Assembly (NCBI RefSeq): GCF_900604535.1 | Contig: NZ_UWOT01000008.1 | Span: forward strand, 1 to 64,000 | Origin: Romboutsia_E sp900604535 | GTDB lineage: Bacteria; Bacillota; Clostridia; Peptostreptococcales; Peptostreptococcaceae | Direction of reading: 5' to 3' | DNA length: 64,000 nt | Shown here: in pieces, positions 55,361-62,795 of the stretch | Layout: each line of letters begins with the position of its first letter | Position numbering within the stretch: position 1 is the first letter of the stretch | The notes under the pieces: model-generated | The model's database searches: none | What the model saw: the letters and a program-made list of their open reading frames with translations, nothing else | What the model was told of the DNA's origin: nothing | Position numbers and translations under genes: made by a program

Positions 55361-55412
55361 ACTATGATTATTTCCATATAATTGAATTATTAAAATAAAA
55401 TGCGTTATAAAT

Positions 55413-55458
55413 AAAAAAGATTATAATAAGGTATTTCTGCCTTAATATAATCTTTTTT
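55413..55458 (-). terminator. intrinsic terminator of the small C_GCAxxG_C_C gene
   Basis: AAAAAAGATTATA-A-TAAGG and CCTTA-A-TATAATCTTTTTT pair with a short loop, 5 bases after the 55463 stop on the reverse strand. Confidence 0.88.
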
Positions 55459-55462
55459 ATAA

Positions 55463-55825
55463 TTAATTTCCTAAAACTTCATTTAATGCATCATATGTAA
55501 AATCTATTATTTCTCCACATCCTACTTTGTTTCTTTTTAAATCTAAACATATTTCAGAATTATATTTTTCTCTTACTTTACTCATTAATGCCTTAGAGTA
55601 CTGTCTAGCTTCATTTTGACTTAATTCACTGTCTCTACCTTTTAAATATCCAATTACAACTACTGCTGCATTTATAGCTCCACACAAACTTCCAACTGCC
55701 ATACCTGTTCCCATGCCACTTCCTATAGATACTGGTATATCTGTATTATGTTCCTCGTTATATGATTTAATTAGTGCTTCTGCACAATTATATCCTTGAC
55801 TATGATATACTGCTGGTTTCGTCAT
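55463..55825 (-). CDS. C_GCAxxG_C_C family protein
   Basis: This 120-residue protein has the Cys pattern of the C_GCAxxG_C_C (C_GCAxxG_C_C) family: YNCAEAL near residue 14, SLCGAINAAVVV with Cys48, ICLDL and VGCGEII near the end. These proteins probably bind a metal or redox cofactor; function is not known. AAAGGGGA precedes the start. A terminator-ended structured RNA lies about 100 bases upstream. Confidence 0.85.
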   Translation of the reverse strand: MTKPAVYHSQGYNCAEALIKSYNEEHNTDIPVSIGSGMGTGMAVGSLCGAINAAVVVIGYLKGRDSELSQNEARQYSKALMSKVREKYNSEICLDLKRNKVGCGEIIDFTYDALNEVLGN

Positions 55826-55921
55826 ATCATATCCCCTTTCATTATCATTTATTAATATTCTATCTTATTAAATATTAACACATTTAATACTACATTAACC
55901 TTTTAATTTTAATTTCTACGC

Positions 55922-56060
55922 AAAAAAGGCTGTATATTGTAATTTATACACTATACAACCTTTGAATCTAATAACGTAGTAAATTTTGAGGGAGAACTAC
56001 TATTAGATCTATATAAAACTAGGGTATTATACTTGGCCACTTTTTATTGGCTCTTCTTTA
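55922..56060 (-). ncRNA. candidate small RNA or leader RNA with terminator
   Basis: In the 440-base gap before cfa, the reverse strand has three consecutive hairpins. The first is GCCA-N8-TGGC near 56050-56030. The second is TCTAATA-g-TAGT with ACTA-cgt-TATTAGA (56008-55968). The last is a terminator AAAGGTTGTATA/TATACAGCCTTT followed by six T (55963-55922). No ORF is present. A TATTAT at 56071-56066 could be its -10. It may be an independent sRNA or an attenuating leader of the 55825 gene. The rest of the gap is A/T-rich with 11-bp periodic TTTAAG-like repeats at 56114-56143. Confidence 0.4.
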
Positions 56061-56230
56061 ACTATATAATACAACTCTTATATGAATTTAATGTAAAGTT
56101 ATCATGAAGAGTTCTTAAAGTTTACTTTAAATTTAATTTAAGTGTTTTCCTTTACATAAAATTTTTTTTATATTATACTAGATATTAGTGGGAACTTATA
56201 TAAATATATAAGTATTACGCTAGCCCAAAT

Positions 56231-56259
56231 AAAAGCATCTATCTTTGATAGGTGCTTTT
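56231..56259 (-). terminator. intrinsic terminator of cfa
   Basis: AAAAGCATCTATC and GATAGGTGCTTTT pair (with one G-T wobble) around TTT, just after the cfa stop codon. Confidence 0.9.
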
Positions 56260-56265
56260 CCGTTT

Positions 56266-57444
56266 TTATTCATAAATATAATTCCTAGTTAAAGGTAGCT
56301 CATTATTAACGCCATTTGTAAATACAATTTGATGAAGATCTATCACACCATTATAAAAGCAAGATGCGCAAGAATATAAATATATTTTCCACATTCTTAT
56401 AAATCTTTCATCAAACTTTTCTCTAATTAAATCTATATTTTTTTCAAAATTTTCAGCCCATTTTAATAAAGTCTTCATATAATGTAATCTTAAACTTTCA
56501 ACATCTTCTACGTAAAATCTATAATTTGAAGATATATATATAATTTCTCTCAAGCTTGGAATCACTCCACCTGGAAATATATATTTTCTCATCCATGCAT
56601 CTCCCTCAGATTCCCATAAACCGCTTATATAATGAAGTACAAATATTCCACTTTTATTTAAAACGGTAGAAACATTTTTCATAAACAAGTCGTAATTTTC
56701 TCTACCAACATGTTCTAACATACCAACACTTACAACTCTATCAAACGTAAGACCTGATTTTTCTAACTCTCTATAGTCCATTAACTTAACATCTAAATAC
56801 TCTTGTAAATTTTCACTTTCTATTCTACTTTTAAATTTTTTATACTGCTCCTCGCTTAATGTTATACCTAATCCCTTTATTTTATATTTTTTTGCTGCTT
56901 CTATAAGTAATGCTCCCCAACCACAACCTATATCTAATAAACTTAATCCTTCTTTTAAGTTTAATTTTTTTAATAAGTGATTAATTTTATTCATTTGAGC
57001 TTCGTACAATGAGTTTTTATCTTCCTTAAAATAACCACATGAGTAACTCATAGTTTTATCTAACCATAGGCTATAAAAATCATTACCTAAGTCATAATGA
57101 TATGAAACCTGTTCTTTTTGCTTATTTTTAGATGTTTTATGTGAAAATAAATTTGGTAATGCTTTAAAATTCGTTAAAAATTTTTCCTTATACTTTAAAA
57201 CTGTATTAAGCATTAATAAAAAATCACCTTCAACCTCTAAATCTCCATTCATATATTCCTCTCCAAATACTAATGAAGTACTTGTGAGTATATCCTTTTT
57301 ACTAATAGGTTTCTTTAAAATAATCTTAAATAAAGATTCTTCTCCTCCTAATTTAATTTCTTCTTTATCCCAAAATTCAACAGTAAAAGATTCATTTTCA
57401 AATATTTTTAAAAATGATTTAAGAAAAATTTTGTCTAAATCCAT
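56266..57444 (-). CDS. cfa: cyclopropane-fatty-acyl-phospholipid synthase
   Basis: This 392-residue protein has an N-terminal lipid-binding domain (about 1-100) with GEEYMNGDLEVEGD. It continues with SYHYDLGNDFYSLWLD and the SAM-binding loop LLDIGCGWGALL. The active-site segments SVGMLEHVG and the C-terminal WKIYLYSCA follow. It adds a methylene group from SAM to membrane lipid double bonds. Length matches CFA synthases. It is monocistronic, with AGGAGG before the start. Confidence 0.94.
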   Translation of the reverse strand: MDLDKIFLKSFLKIFENESFTVEFWDKEEIKLGGEESLFKIILKKPISKKDILTSTSLVFGEEYMNGDLEVEGDFLLMLNTVLKYKEKFLTNFKALPNLFSHKTSKNKQKEQVSYHYDLGNDFYSLWLDKTMSYSCGYFKEDKNSLYEAQMNKINHLLKKLNLKEGLSLLDIGCGWGALLIEAAKKYKIKGLGITLSEEQYKKFKSRIESENLQEYLDVKLMDYRELEKSGLTFDRVVSVGMLEHVGRENYDLFMKNVSTVLNKSGIFVLHYISGLWESEGDAWMRKYIFPGGVIPSLREIIYISSNYRFYVEDVESLRLHYMKTLLKWAENFEKNIDLIREKFDERFIRMWKIYLYSCASCFYNGVIDLHQIVFTNGVNNELPLTRNYIYE

Positions 57445-57650
57445 TCTTTATCCCTCCTTATTTAACTTATATATTAACTAAAATTCTCTCTATTAATAGT
57501 AGAAATTATTTCTCTAACTATAACTACTTATCATTCTATTTATTTAAATCAGCCTTATTCCTATTTTTTCCTAATATATTGATTATTATTTACTAAATTG
57601 TATTTAGTAATACTTAATATAAATAATATAATTTAATATATATACATAAA

Positions 57651-57697
57651 AAAAACAAAGTATGGATTATCATATAGATAATCCATACTTTGTTTTT
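57651..57697. terminator. intrinsic terminator of the SASP gene
   Basis: A stem of about 20 bp with AAAAACAAAGTATGG on one side and CCATACTTTGTTTTT on the other, overlapping the SASP stop codon. Confidence 0.92.
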
Positions 57698-57914
57698 ATT
57701 TTCTACTATTATATTGTCTTAATAATGCTTCTTTTCCCATTTCAACTAATCTTCTGCTCATTTGACCACCAACTCTTCCACCTAATTCTCCATTTTGGAA
57801 AGAAGTATCATTAGCACCATTTGTACTATTATTTATACCCAATTCATTTGAAATTTCTAATTTCATTTGATTTAATGCTTCTTTTGCATTTGGATCAACT
57901 GGTTTATTAGACAT
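57696..57914 (-). CDS. alpha/beta-type small acid-soluble spore protein
   Basis: This 72-residue protein has the GPR protease site region KLEISNELG and the DNA-binding C-terminus GGRVGGQMSRRLVEMGKEALL, the two conserved parts of alpha/beta SASPs. It coats spore DNA. Upstream in-frame starts are passed over because AGAGGTG precedes the ATG at 57914. A sigma-G-like promoter lies in the gap to the amidase gene. It is direct evidence of a spore-former. Confidence 0.95.
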   Translation of the reverse strand: MSNKPVDPNAKEALNQMKLEISNELGINNSTNGANDTSFQNGELGGRVGGQMSRRLVEMGKEALLRQYNSRK

Positions 57915-57950
57915 ATACATCACCTCTTATTCAACTTAAATATTCTTATT

Positions 57951-57979
57951 TATAGTGTTCTTATTTTATAAAATTATTC
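57951..57979 (-). promoter_or_regulatory. candidate sigma-G promoter of the SASP gene
   Basis: On the reverse strand GAATA (57979-57975), 17 bases and CACTATA (57957-57951), close to the forespore sigma-G pattern. The -35 overlaps the end of the amidase gene. Confidence 0.5.
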
Positions 57980-58681
57980 AATATTTAAGTATTCTTGTAT
58001 TCCATCTACTATAGCTTGTGCCATCTTGGTTTGATACTCCTCATCTGATAAATTATTCAATTCTACGTTGTTAGTCAAAAAACCCATTTCAACCAATACA
58101 GAAGGACAATCAGTACTTTTAACAACAGCATAATCATCTCTTTTAACTTCTCTATCTCTAACATCTAAACTGTTTATTATACTTGATTGAATTGAATTAG
58201 CAAGATCATATGACTCATCTGTCTCGTTTTTCCAATAAAATGTTTCAATTCCATTAGTTGATGATGTTCCATTAGGATCTGCATTGCAATGTAGAGATAC
58301 AAATATATCAGCATTATTATCATTACAAAATTCAATTCTATCACTTAAAGATAAATATTCATCTGTATCTCTAGTATTTAACACTTCTATGTTACTATTC
58401 TCTTCTATTATTTCAGTGACTTTAAGACCAATCTCAAGAGATATGTCTTTTTCACTAGTTTCTCCATCTATACTTTGTGCCCCCACATCATTTCCTCCAT
58501 GACCCATATCTATAACTACTATTTTTTTATCTTCTTGTGAAGTACACTTAACCTTATTACTTAATACAACATTATTTTCGTCTTTATTATTTAGCATTAT
58601 ATAAATACTAATACCAAATAAAATTAATAAAATTATGGATATAACTTTAAATGGATCTTTATTTATTCTTTTGTTTATCAT
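57974..58681 (-). CDS. N-acetylmuramoyl-L-alanine amidase (Amidase_3)
   Basis: This 235-residue protein has an N-terminal membrane anchor (about 11-30) and an Amidase_3 domain with zinc ligands His61 (MGHGGND), Glu77 and His131 (SLHCNAD) and catalytic Glu198 (LVEMGF). It cleaves the amide bond between peptide and glycan in peptidoglycan. Its size resembles CwlD, but its sequence is closer to general cell-wall amidases. Its promoter carries the direct repeat of the 46051 regulon. AGGGAGAA precedes the start. Confidence 0.9.
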   Translation of the reverse strand: MINKRINKDPFKVISIILLILFGISIYIMLNNKDENNVVLSNKVKCTSQEDKKIVVIDMGHGGNDVGAQSIDGETSEKDISLEIGLKVTEIIEENSNIEVLNTRDTDEYLSLSDRIEFCNDNNADIFVSLHCNADPNGTSSTNGIETFYWKNETDESYDLANSIQSSIINSLDVRDREVKRDDYAVVKSTDCPSVLVEMGFLTNNVELNNLSDEEYQTKMAQAIVDGIQEYLNIE

Positions 58682-58727
58682 ATTTTTATATTTCTCCCTT
58701 ATCTAAATATATATCAAGTATTTTTTC

Positions 58728-58759
58728 ATAATACTATTCAAACCTTAAAATAAACTTAA
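58728..58759 (-). promoter_or_regulatory. response-regulator-type direct repeat promoter of the amidase gene
   Basis: On the reverse strand TTAAGT (58759-58754), TTATT, TTAAGG (58748-58743), 9 bases, -10 TATTAT (58733-58728). It is the fourth copy of the shared architecture. Confidence 0.7.
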
Positions 58760-58782
58760 TATATATTGAGATTTTACCAATA

Positions 58783-58827
58783 AAAATATCCATGCATAAC
58801 TAAATAGTAATTATACATGGATATTTT
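58783..58827 (-). terminator. terminator downstream of the frameshifted secreted-protein gene
   Basis: AAAATATCCATG and CATGGATATTTT form a 12-bp perfect stem with a 21-base loop, about 60 bases after the 58885 stop on the reverse strand. Confidence 0.65.
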
Positions 58828-58884
58828 AAATAATTGAGTTTGAAACTTTCTATATTAATTTTTAATTATATAGCTTTAATATAT

Positions 58885-59243
58885 CTATTTTACTTGTAAT
58901 TCTTCTATACAGTAATGTAAATACCATCTTATATAACTTAACTCTTCTATAGTTTTGTTTGTATCATCTAAAGTTTGTTTAGTTCTACTTCTAGCATTCT
59001 TAAAATTATTCCACTTTTCTATAGTATTATTAGTTGTTCCAGCCCTACTTATATCTAGTAAGTTTGAATAATTTAATAAGTTTTTAAGTTTATTTTTTCT
59101 GTTTCAATTAGTTTTTTATTTTCAGCTTGTGACAACTTCGTGTCTTTGATACCTACTCCTACTTCGTCAGTAAAAATATTTAATTCTGGTGATATATTAA
59201 TAGCTATTGATGATGTAATTAATATCAATAACATTATTTTCAT
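58885..59243 (-). pseudogene. small secreted/anchored protein gene under c-di-GMP riboswitch, frameshifted in an A6 run
   Basis: From ATG 59243 the reverse strand encodes a hydrophobic leader MKIMLLILITSSIAINI, then an acidic region to KLIETEK, and stops at 59073. Shifting by one base in the run of six A (59093-59098), the frame continues open for about 66 codons to TAG at 58885. It gives KLKNLLNYSNLLDISRAG, and further on TIEELSYIRWYLHYCIEELQ. The downstream frame has no start codon. One added A would restore a protein of about 120 residues. It may be a real frameshift mutation, slippage at the A run, or a sequence error. The family is not recognised. No strong ribosome binding site is seen. 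Confidence 0.6.
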
Positions 59244-59261
59244 AATATATACCGTTCGTAT

Positions 59262-59294
59262 AAAAAAACTACCCTTGTTAATAAAAGGGTAGTT
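59262..59294 (-). terminator. expression-platform terminator of the c-di-GMP riboswitch
   Basis: On the reverse strand AACTACCCTT pairs with AAGGGTAGTT, followed by a run of T. It lies between the aptamer and the gene start, so ligand binding probably switches termination. Confidence 0.88.
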
Positions 59295-59374
59295 GCCAAT
59301 CCAAATAAACAACAGAAAATATACCTATACTATTAGCATAAGATTTCTGCTTAAACAAAGAATAGTTATTCTTT

Positions 59375-59445
59375 GGCAACTGGCTGGCATAGCTTTTAAC
59401 CTTAGCCCCTTTAGCTTTGCGTCTCTAGATTTCTCTAAATTTGCC
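59375..59445 (-). ncRNA. c-di-GMP-I riboswitch (GEMM) aptamer
   Basis: Read on the reverse strand, the element opens with GGCAAATT and closes with AGTTGCC (P1). It contains AGACGCAAAGCTAAAGGGGC and AAGGTTAAAAGCTATGCCAGCC. The GACGCAAAGC core, the tetraloop-receptor-like CTAAGG and the GCCAGCC end are hallmarks of GEMM-I. It is followed by a terminator and a small secreted-protein gene. Such switches control adhesion, motility and secreted proteins in clostridia. Confidence 0.93.
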
Positions 59446-59505
59446 TATAAAATTTTAATTTCTCTTAAATAATATCATCAAAATAAATTTTTTACAATAT
59501 TTATT

Positions 59506-60321
59506 TTATATATTATTAGATATATCTGTATAATTGTAGAAATTTTTCATTTCTTCTTCATTAGGACCTACTTCCCCATGAAGTTCTAAACCTTCTTTTC
59601 TTACTCCATATTTTCTATAAGCATTAAGTTTATATTTACATTTATTATCTATAATTTTTGCTACCTCTTTTATTGTATATTCATTATTTAAGTTAGGTGC
59701 TACTACAGTTCTAACTTCATGAAGTTTATCTTTTTCTAAAAGATAATGCAAGTTTTTTATTACAATCTCATTTTTTTTACCTGTAATTTTTATATGTTCA
59801 TCTTTATCCATACATTTTACATCTAACATAAATTTATCAGTAATATTTACTAAATCTTCTCTTTGACTTAAATCTAATGTCCCATTAGTATCAACGAAAC
59901 AAGTAAGATTTAACTCTCTTTTTACCTTAGTAAATAATTTCACTAAGAAATCTGCATTAAGTGTACATTCTCCTCCACTAACAGTTATACCCTGTATAAA
60001 TGGTCTTATTTTTTTTATTTCTTCAAATAATTCTTCTACTGAATATTCTATTGTTTTTGGAGTTGATAAATTTTCACATGTTTTTATACAATTATCACAC
60101 TCTACACATATATCTTTATTCCAAACTACCTTTTTATCTTCTATTTTTAGTGCCTCAACTGGGCAAGTTAAAACGCACTTGCCGCAGTTAGTACACATAT
60201 TTATAGTTTCTGGGTTATGGCAATAAGTACACCTTAGATTACATCCTTGGAAAAATATAGCCGTTCTATTTCCTGGTCCATCTATACAAGAAAATGGTAT
60301 TATTTTATTTACTAAAGCCAT
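59506..60321 (-). CDS. yjjW: YjjW-family glycyl radical enzyme activase
   Basis: This 271-residue radical SAM protein has CNLRCTYC (C-x3-C-x2-C, about residues 28-35). Two ferredoxin-type cysteine clusters follow (CTNCGKCVLTC and CVECDNCIKTC, about 42-82), then VSGGECTLN. This layout is that of glycyl radical activases, YjjW type. It installs the radical on the YjjI-type enzyme encoded 2 bases upstream. It is the last gene of the crp-yjjI-yjjW group. Confidence 0.92.
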   Translation of the reverse strand: MALVNKIIPFSCIDGPGNRTAIFFQGCNLRCTYCHNPETINMCTNCGKCVLTCPVEALKIEDKKVVWNKDICVECDNCIKTCENLSTPKTIEYSVEELFEEIKKIRPFIQGITVSGGECTLNADFLVKLFTKVKRELNLTCFVDTNGTLDLSQREDLVNITDKFMLDVKCMDKDEHIKITGKKNEIVIKNLHYLLEKDKLHEVRTVVAPNLNNEYTIKEVAKIIDNKCKYKLNAYRKYGVRKEGLELHGEVGPNEEEMKNFYNYTDISNNI

Positions 60322-60323
60322 AA

Positions 60324-61817
60324 TTAATCTCTAAGCCTTCTATCAAATGCTTTTGCTCCATTTTTAGCATTCATACCAAATACTGTAGCATTATTCTTAA
60401 CTGCTTTTCCACTTTCTAATTCTGCAACCTCTGATTTTTTAACAAGATATCCAGTAACACGAACAACATCACATCCACCTGAATATGCTGATATATATCT
60501 TATGCCATTATTAAATGCTCCATCTACAATATTTACTATAGCTTCTGGATTATCTTTATAAGTATCTTCAAATACAAATATATCCCCTATACCATTAAAG
60601 AAATATTTATGATACGGAGCAGATTGAACTATATGTTCAAATATTTCTGGTTCTTCACCTACAGGTATTCTACACCCTGGTGATATCCCTGTATCTGAAT
60701 CTATCCCTACCTGACAGTGCATTACATGATTTCCATTAAAACATCCTACATATTTAGATTTATATGAAGTTACTATTGAATTAAGTTTTTCTATTATTCT
60801 TTCACCTAGATCATTTGCTATTTTTGAGTGACCAAATCTATCCTTTTGTTCTCTAGCATTTAATAAATAGTTTACTGCTTCAGCAAGTCCAACCATTCCA
60901 AACATTCCTGTGAACAGATCTTTATTTACAAACCCTTCCTTTACAAGGAAGTTTGACTTAAAGAATGCAGACTCTTCTACTAAAAATCTTACTCTTTCAT
61001 CTATATATTCAAGCATCTTTTCAGCAGCAAAAGGTAACTTATTATCTAAGAAATCTTCTATCGATTCTGCTGTTTGTGCCAATCTACTAAGAACTAATCT
61101 TACTAGGGTATATCCACCCCCACCTATTATAAATCCATTATAACAACTTGCAATAGCATAGTTTTCAGTTCCAAAATCTTTCGTATCCATTTTGTGGTTT
61201 GCAAAACTAGGCTTAGCTGTAACTAAAGCTGTACTTGCACATAATTCTATAAACTCTTTTGATGTTATATCTTTATCATATTTGACTGTTAAGTTAGGCA
61301 TCGCACACTCTAGCTCTTTCATTGCTTTTAATATAAGTCTACCTGCCTTAGTATCTACTGGACCTATATTGGCATGAACGAATGAATCTGTAAGCGCTCT
61401 ATCTATATGAGTTAGATATAATTTTATAGCTTTATATGCTTCTTCTTCATCTTTTACAAACGGCTCTAATAATGTATCTATATTTCCTAAGTATACTGGG
61501 TACGAAGTTATCGATGGTACATGCTTATATAGTATAAGTAAGCTATTAGTAGCTTCCCATATATCTGTTGGTGGTTTTAGATCTAAAAATTCGCATCCTT
61601 TTTCCATTAATACTTCATAATTAGGTATTACATATCTTGGTCTATAAGGTGCATTTCCTTCAAACATAGTGCAGATTATTTCTGCATCAAGAAGAGGTTT
61701 AGTTTCTTCATCTATATTTAATACATTAAGAGTACTTTCAGCTTGTCCAGCTAATTGCAGTACTTGTTGGTTGTAAGTTAATGTTTCATTTTTTATAATG
61801 TTTAATACTTGTTCCAT
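60324..61817 (-). CDS. yjjI: YjjI-family glycine radical enzyme
   Basis: This 497-residue protein, shorter than pyruvate formate-lyase (about 750), has the YjjI (DUF3029) segments and the C-terminal glycyl radical motif VVRVTGYLV. It ends in MNAKNGAKAFDRRLRD. The reaction catalysed by YjjI is not established. It needs the adjacent activase. It follows a Crp/Fnr regulator gene by 42 bases. AGGGGGAAA precedes the start. Confidence 0.93.
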   Translation of the reverse strand: MEQVLNIIKNETLTYNQQVLQLAGQAESTLNVLNIDEETKPLLDAEIICTMFEGNAPYRPRYVIPNYEVLMEKGCEFLDLKPPTDIWEATNSLLILYKHVPSITSYPVYLGNIDTLLEPFVKDEEEAYKAIKLYLTHIDRALTDSFVHANIGPVDTKAGRLILKAMKELECAMPNLTVKYDKDITSKEFIELCASTALVTAKPSFANHKMDTKDFGTENYAIASCYNGFIIGGGGYTLVRLVLSRLAQTAESIEDFLDNKLPFAAEKMLEYIDERVRFLVEESAFFKSNFLVKEGFVNKDLFTGMFGMVGLAEAVNYLLNAREQKDRFGHSKIANDLGERIIEKLNSIVTSYKSKYVGCFNGNHVMHCQVGIDSDTGISPGCRIPVGEEPEIFEHIVQSAPYHKYFFNGIGDIFVFEDTYKDNPEAIVNIVDGAFNNGIRYISAYSGGCDVVRVTGYLVKKSEVAELESGKAVKNNATVFGMNAKNGAKAFDRRLRD

Positions 61818-61859
61818 AAGTATTTCCCCCTAAATTTATATGTATTTTATATTTAAAAA

Positions 61860-62549
61860 TTATTTTATTGAATCCAATTTTTCTGATAGTTTATAAAACT
61901 GATCTTTTGTTATTGTAATACCTTTTCTACTTACTGAAATTAAATTTTCCTCTTTTAATGTTTTTAAGTTTCTATTGATTGTTCTAGTAGAAAAACCTAA
62001 TATTGAGCCTATTTCTTCTCTAGTTTTTTCTAAAAATACTATATTTTTATCTTCATTCTCAAAAACATTAATTAAATAGTTTATTAATGTACATATTGCT
62101 GGATATGCAAGTACTTCTCCAGTACTTAATGATTGATCATACATAGTCTTTGATACAAAATGTAGAATTTCTAATGTCAATTTTTGATCATTTTGAATCC
62201 ATTTAATAAAATCCCTTTTAGGAATTTCTATTACTATACACTCTGTAGTAGTTTGAAGAGTTGAAGAGTAAGTTAGTTGATTAGCCATAATTTCCATTAC
62301 GCCAATATATGCTATCGGTTTGACATTTGCAAAGCTATATACAAACCCATTTTCAAACTCATTTTTTACTTGCATATTTCCTTCACAACTTATATATACA
62401 CTTTCAATACTATTTCCTTTAAGTACTATTAATTTCCCTTTTTCAAATCTTACTAATTTACATTGCCTTTTTATATGATTAGGTATTTTATTTATAAAGT
62501 CTTTTACTTTTTTATCTTTTATCCGATTATAAAACAAGCTTTCTTGCAT
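61860..62549 (-). CDS. Crp/Fnr family transcriptional regulator
   Basis: This 229-residue protein has an N-terminal cyclic-nucleotide-binding-like beta-barrel (about 20-125) and a C-terminal helix-turn-helix (about 165-215) with TREEIGSILGFSTRTINRNLKTLKEE. No N-terminal FNR-type Cys cluster is evident. It probably controls yjjI-yjjW and itself. Two perfect palindromes lie upstream of its start. Confidence 0.9.
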   Translation of the reverse strand: MQESLFYNRIKDKKVKDFINKIPNHIKRQCKLVRFEKGKLIVLKGNSIESVYISCEGNMQVKNEFENGFVYSFANVKPIAYIGVMEIMANQLTYSSTLQTTTECIVIEIPKRDFIKWIQNDQKLTLEILHFVSKTMYDQSLSTGEVLAYPAICTLINYLINVFENEDKNIVFLEKTREEIGSILGFSTRTINRNLKTLKEENLISVSRKGITITKDQFYKLSEKLDSIK

Positions 62550-62567
62550 ATTTTATTTTCTCCTAAC

Positions 62568-62584
62568 GAACAAATGATTTGTTC
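62568..62584. promoter_or_regulatory. palindrome GAACAAAT-G-ATTTGTTC before the Crp/Fnr gene
   Basis: A perfect 8-1-8 inverted repeat 19 bases upstream of the regulator start, overlapping its leader. Confidence 0.6.
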
Positions 62585-62619
62585 TATAATTATTTTATCA
62601 TTATTTTTATACTTCCTAA

Positions 62620-62635
62620 AAGGACATATGTCCTT
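62620..62635. promoter_or_regulatory. palindrome AAGGACATATGTCCTT before the Crp/Fnr gene
   Basis: A perfect 16-bp palindrome about 71 bases upstream of the regulator start. It does not match the CRP or FNR consensus, so a distinct Crp/Fnr-type recognition sequence is possible. Confidence 0.6.
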
Positions 62636-62721
62636 CTATATACATTTTTATAATATATTCTTTACAATAAAAAATCTACACTAATTAAGATAATAATTGC
62701 TACTAATACTCTGCTTATAAA

Positions 62722-62750
62722 TTGTAAATTAACGTTAATTATGGTATTCT
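62722..62750 (+). promoter_or_regulatory. promoter of the exchanger gene with palindrome in the spacer
   Basis: TTGTAA (62722-62727), a 17-base spacer and TATTCT (62745-62750). AATTAACGTTAATT (62727-62740) is a perfect 14-bp palindrome in the spacer, a likely repressor site. Confidence 0.55.
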
Positions 62751-62795
62751 ATTCTTTTAGATGATTATATTAAATTTTATTTTGGAGGAATTGAG

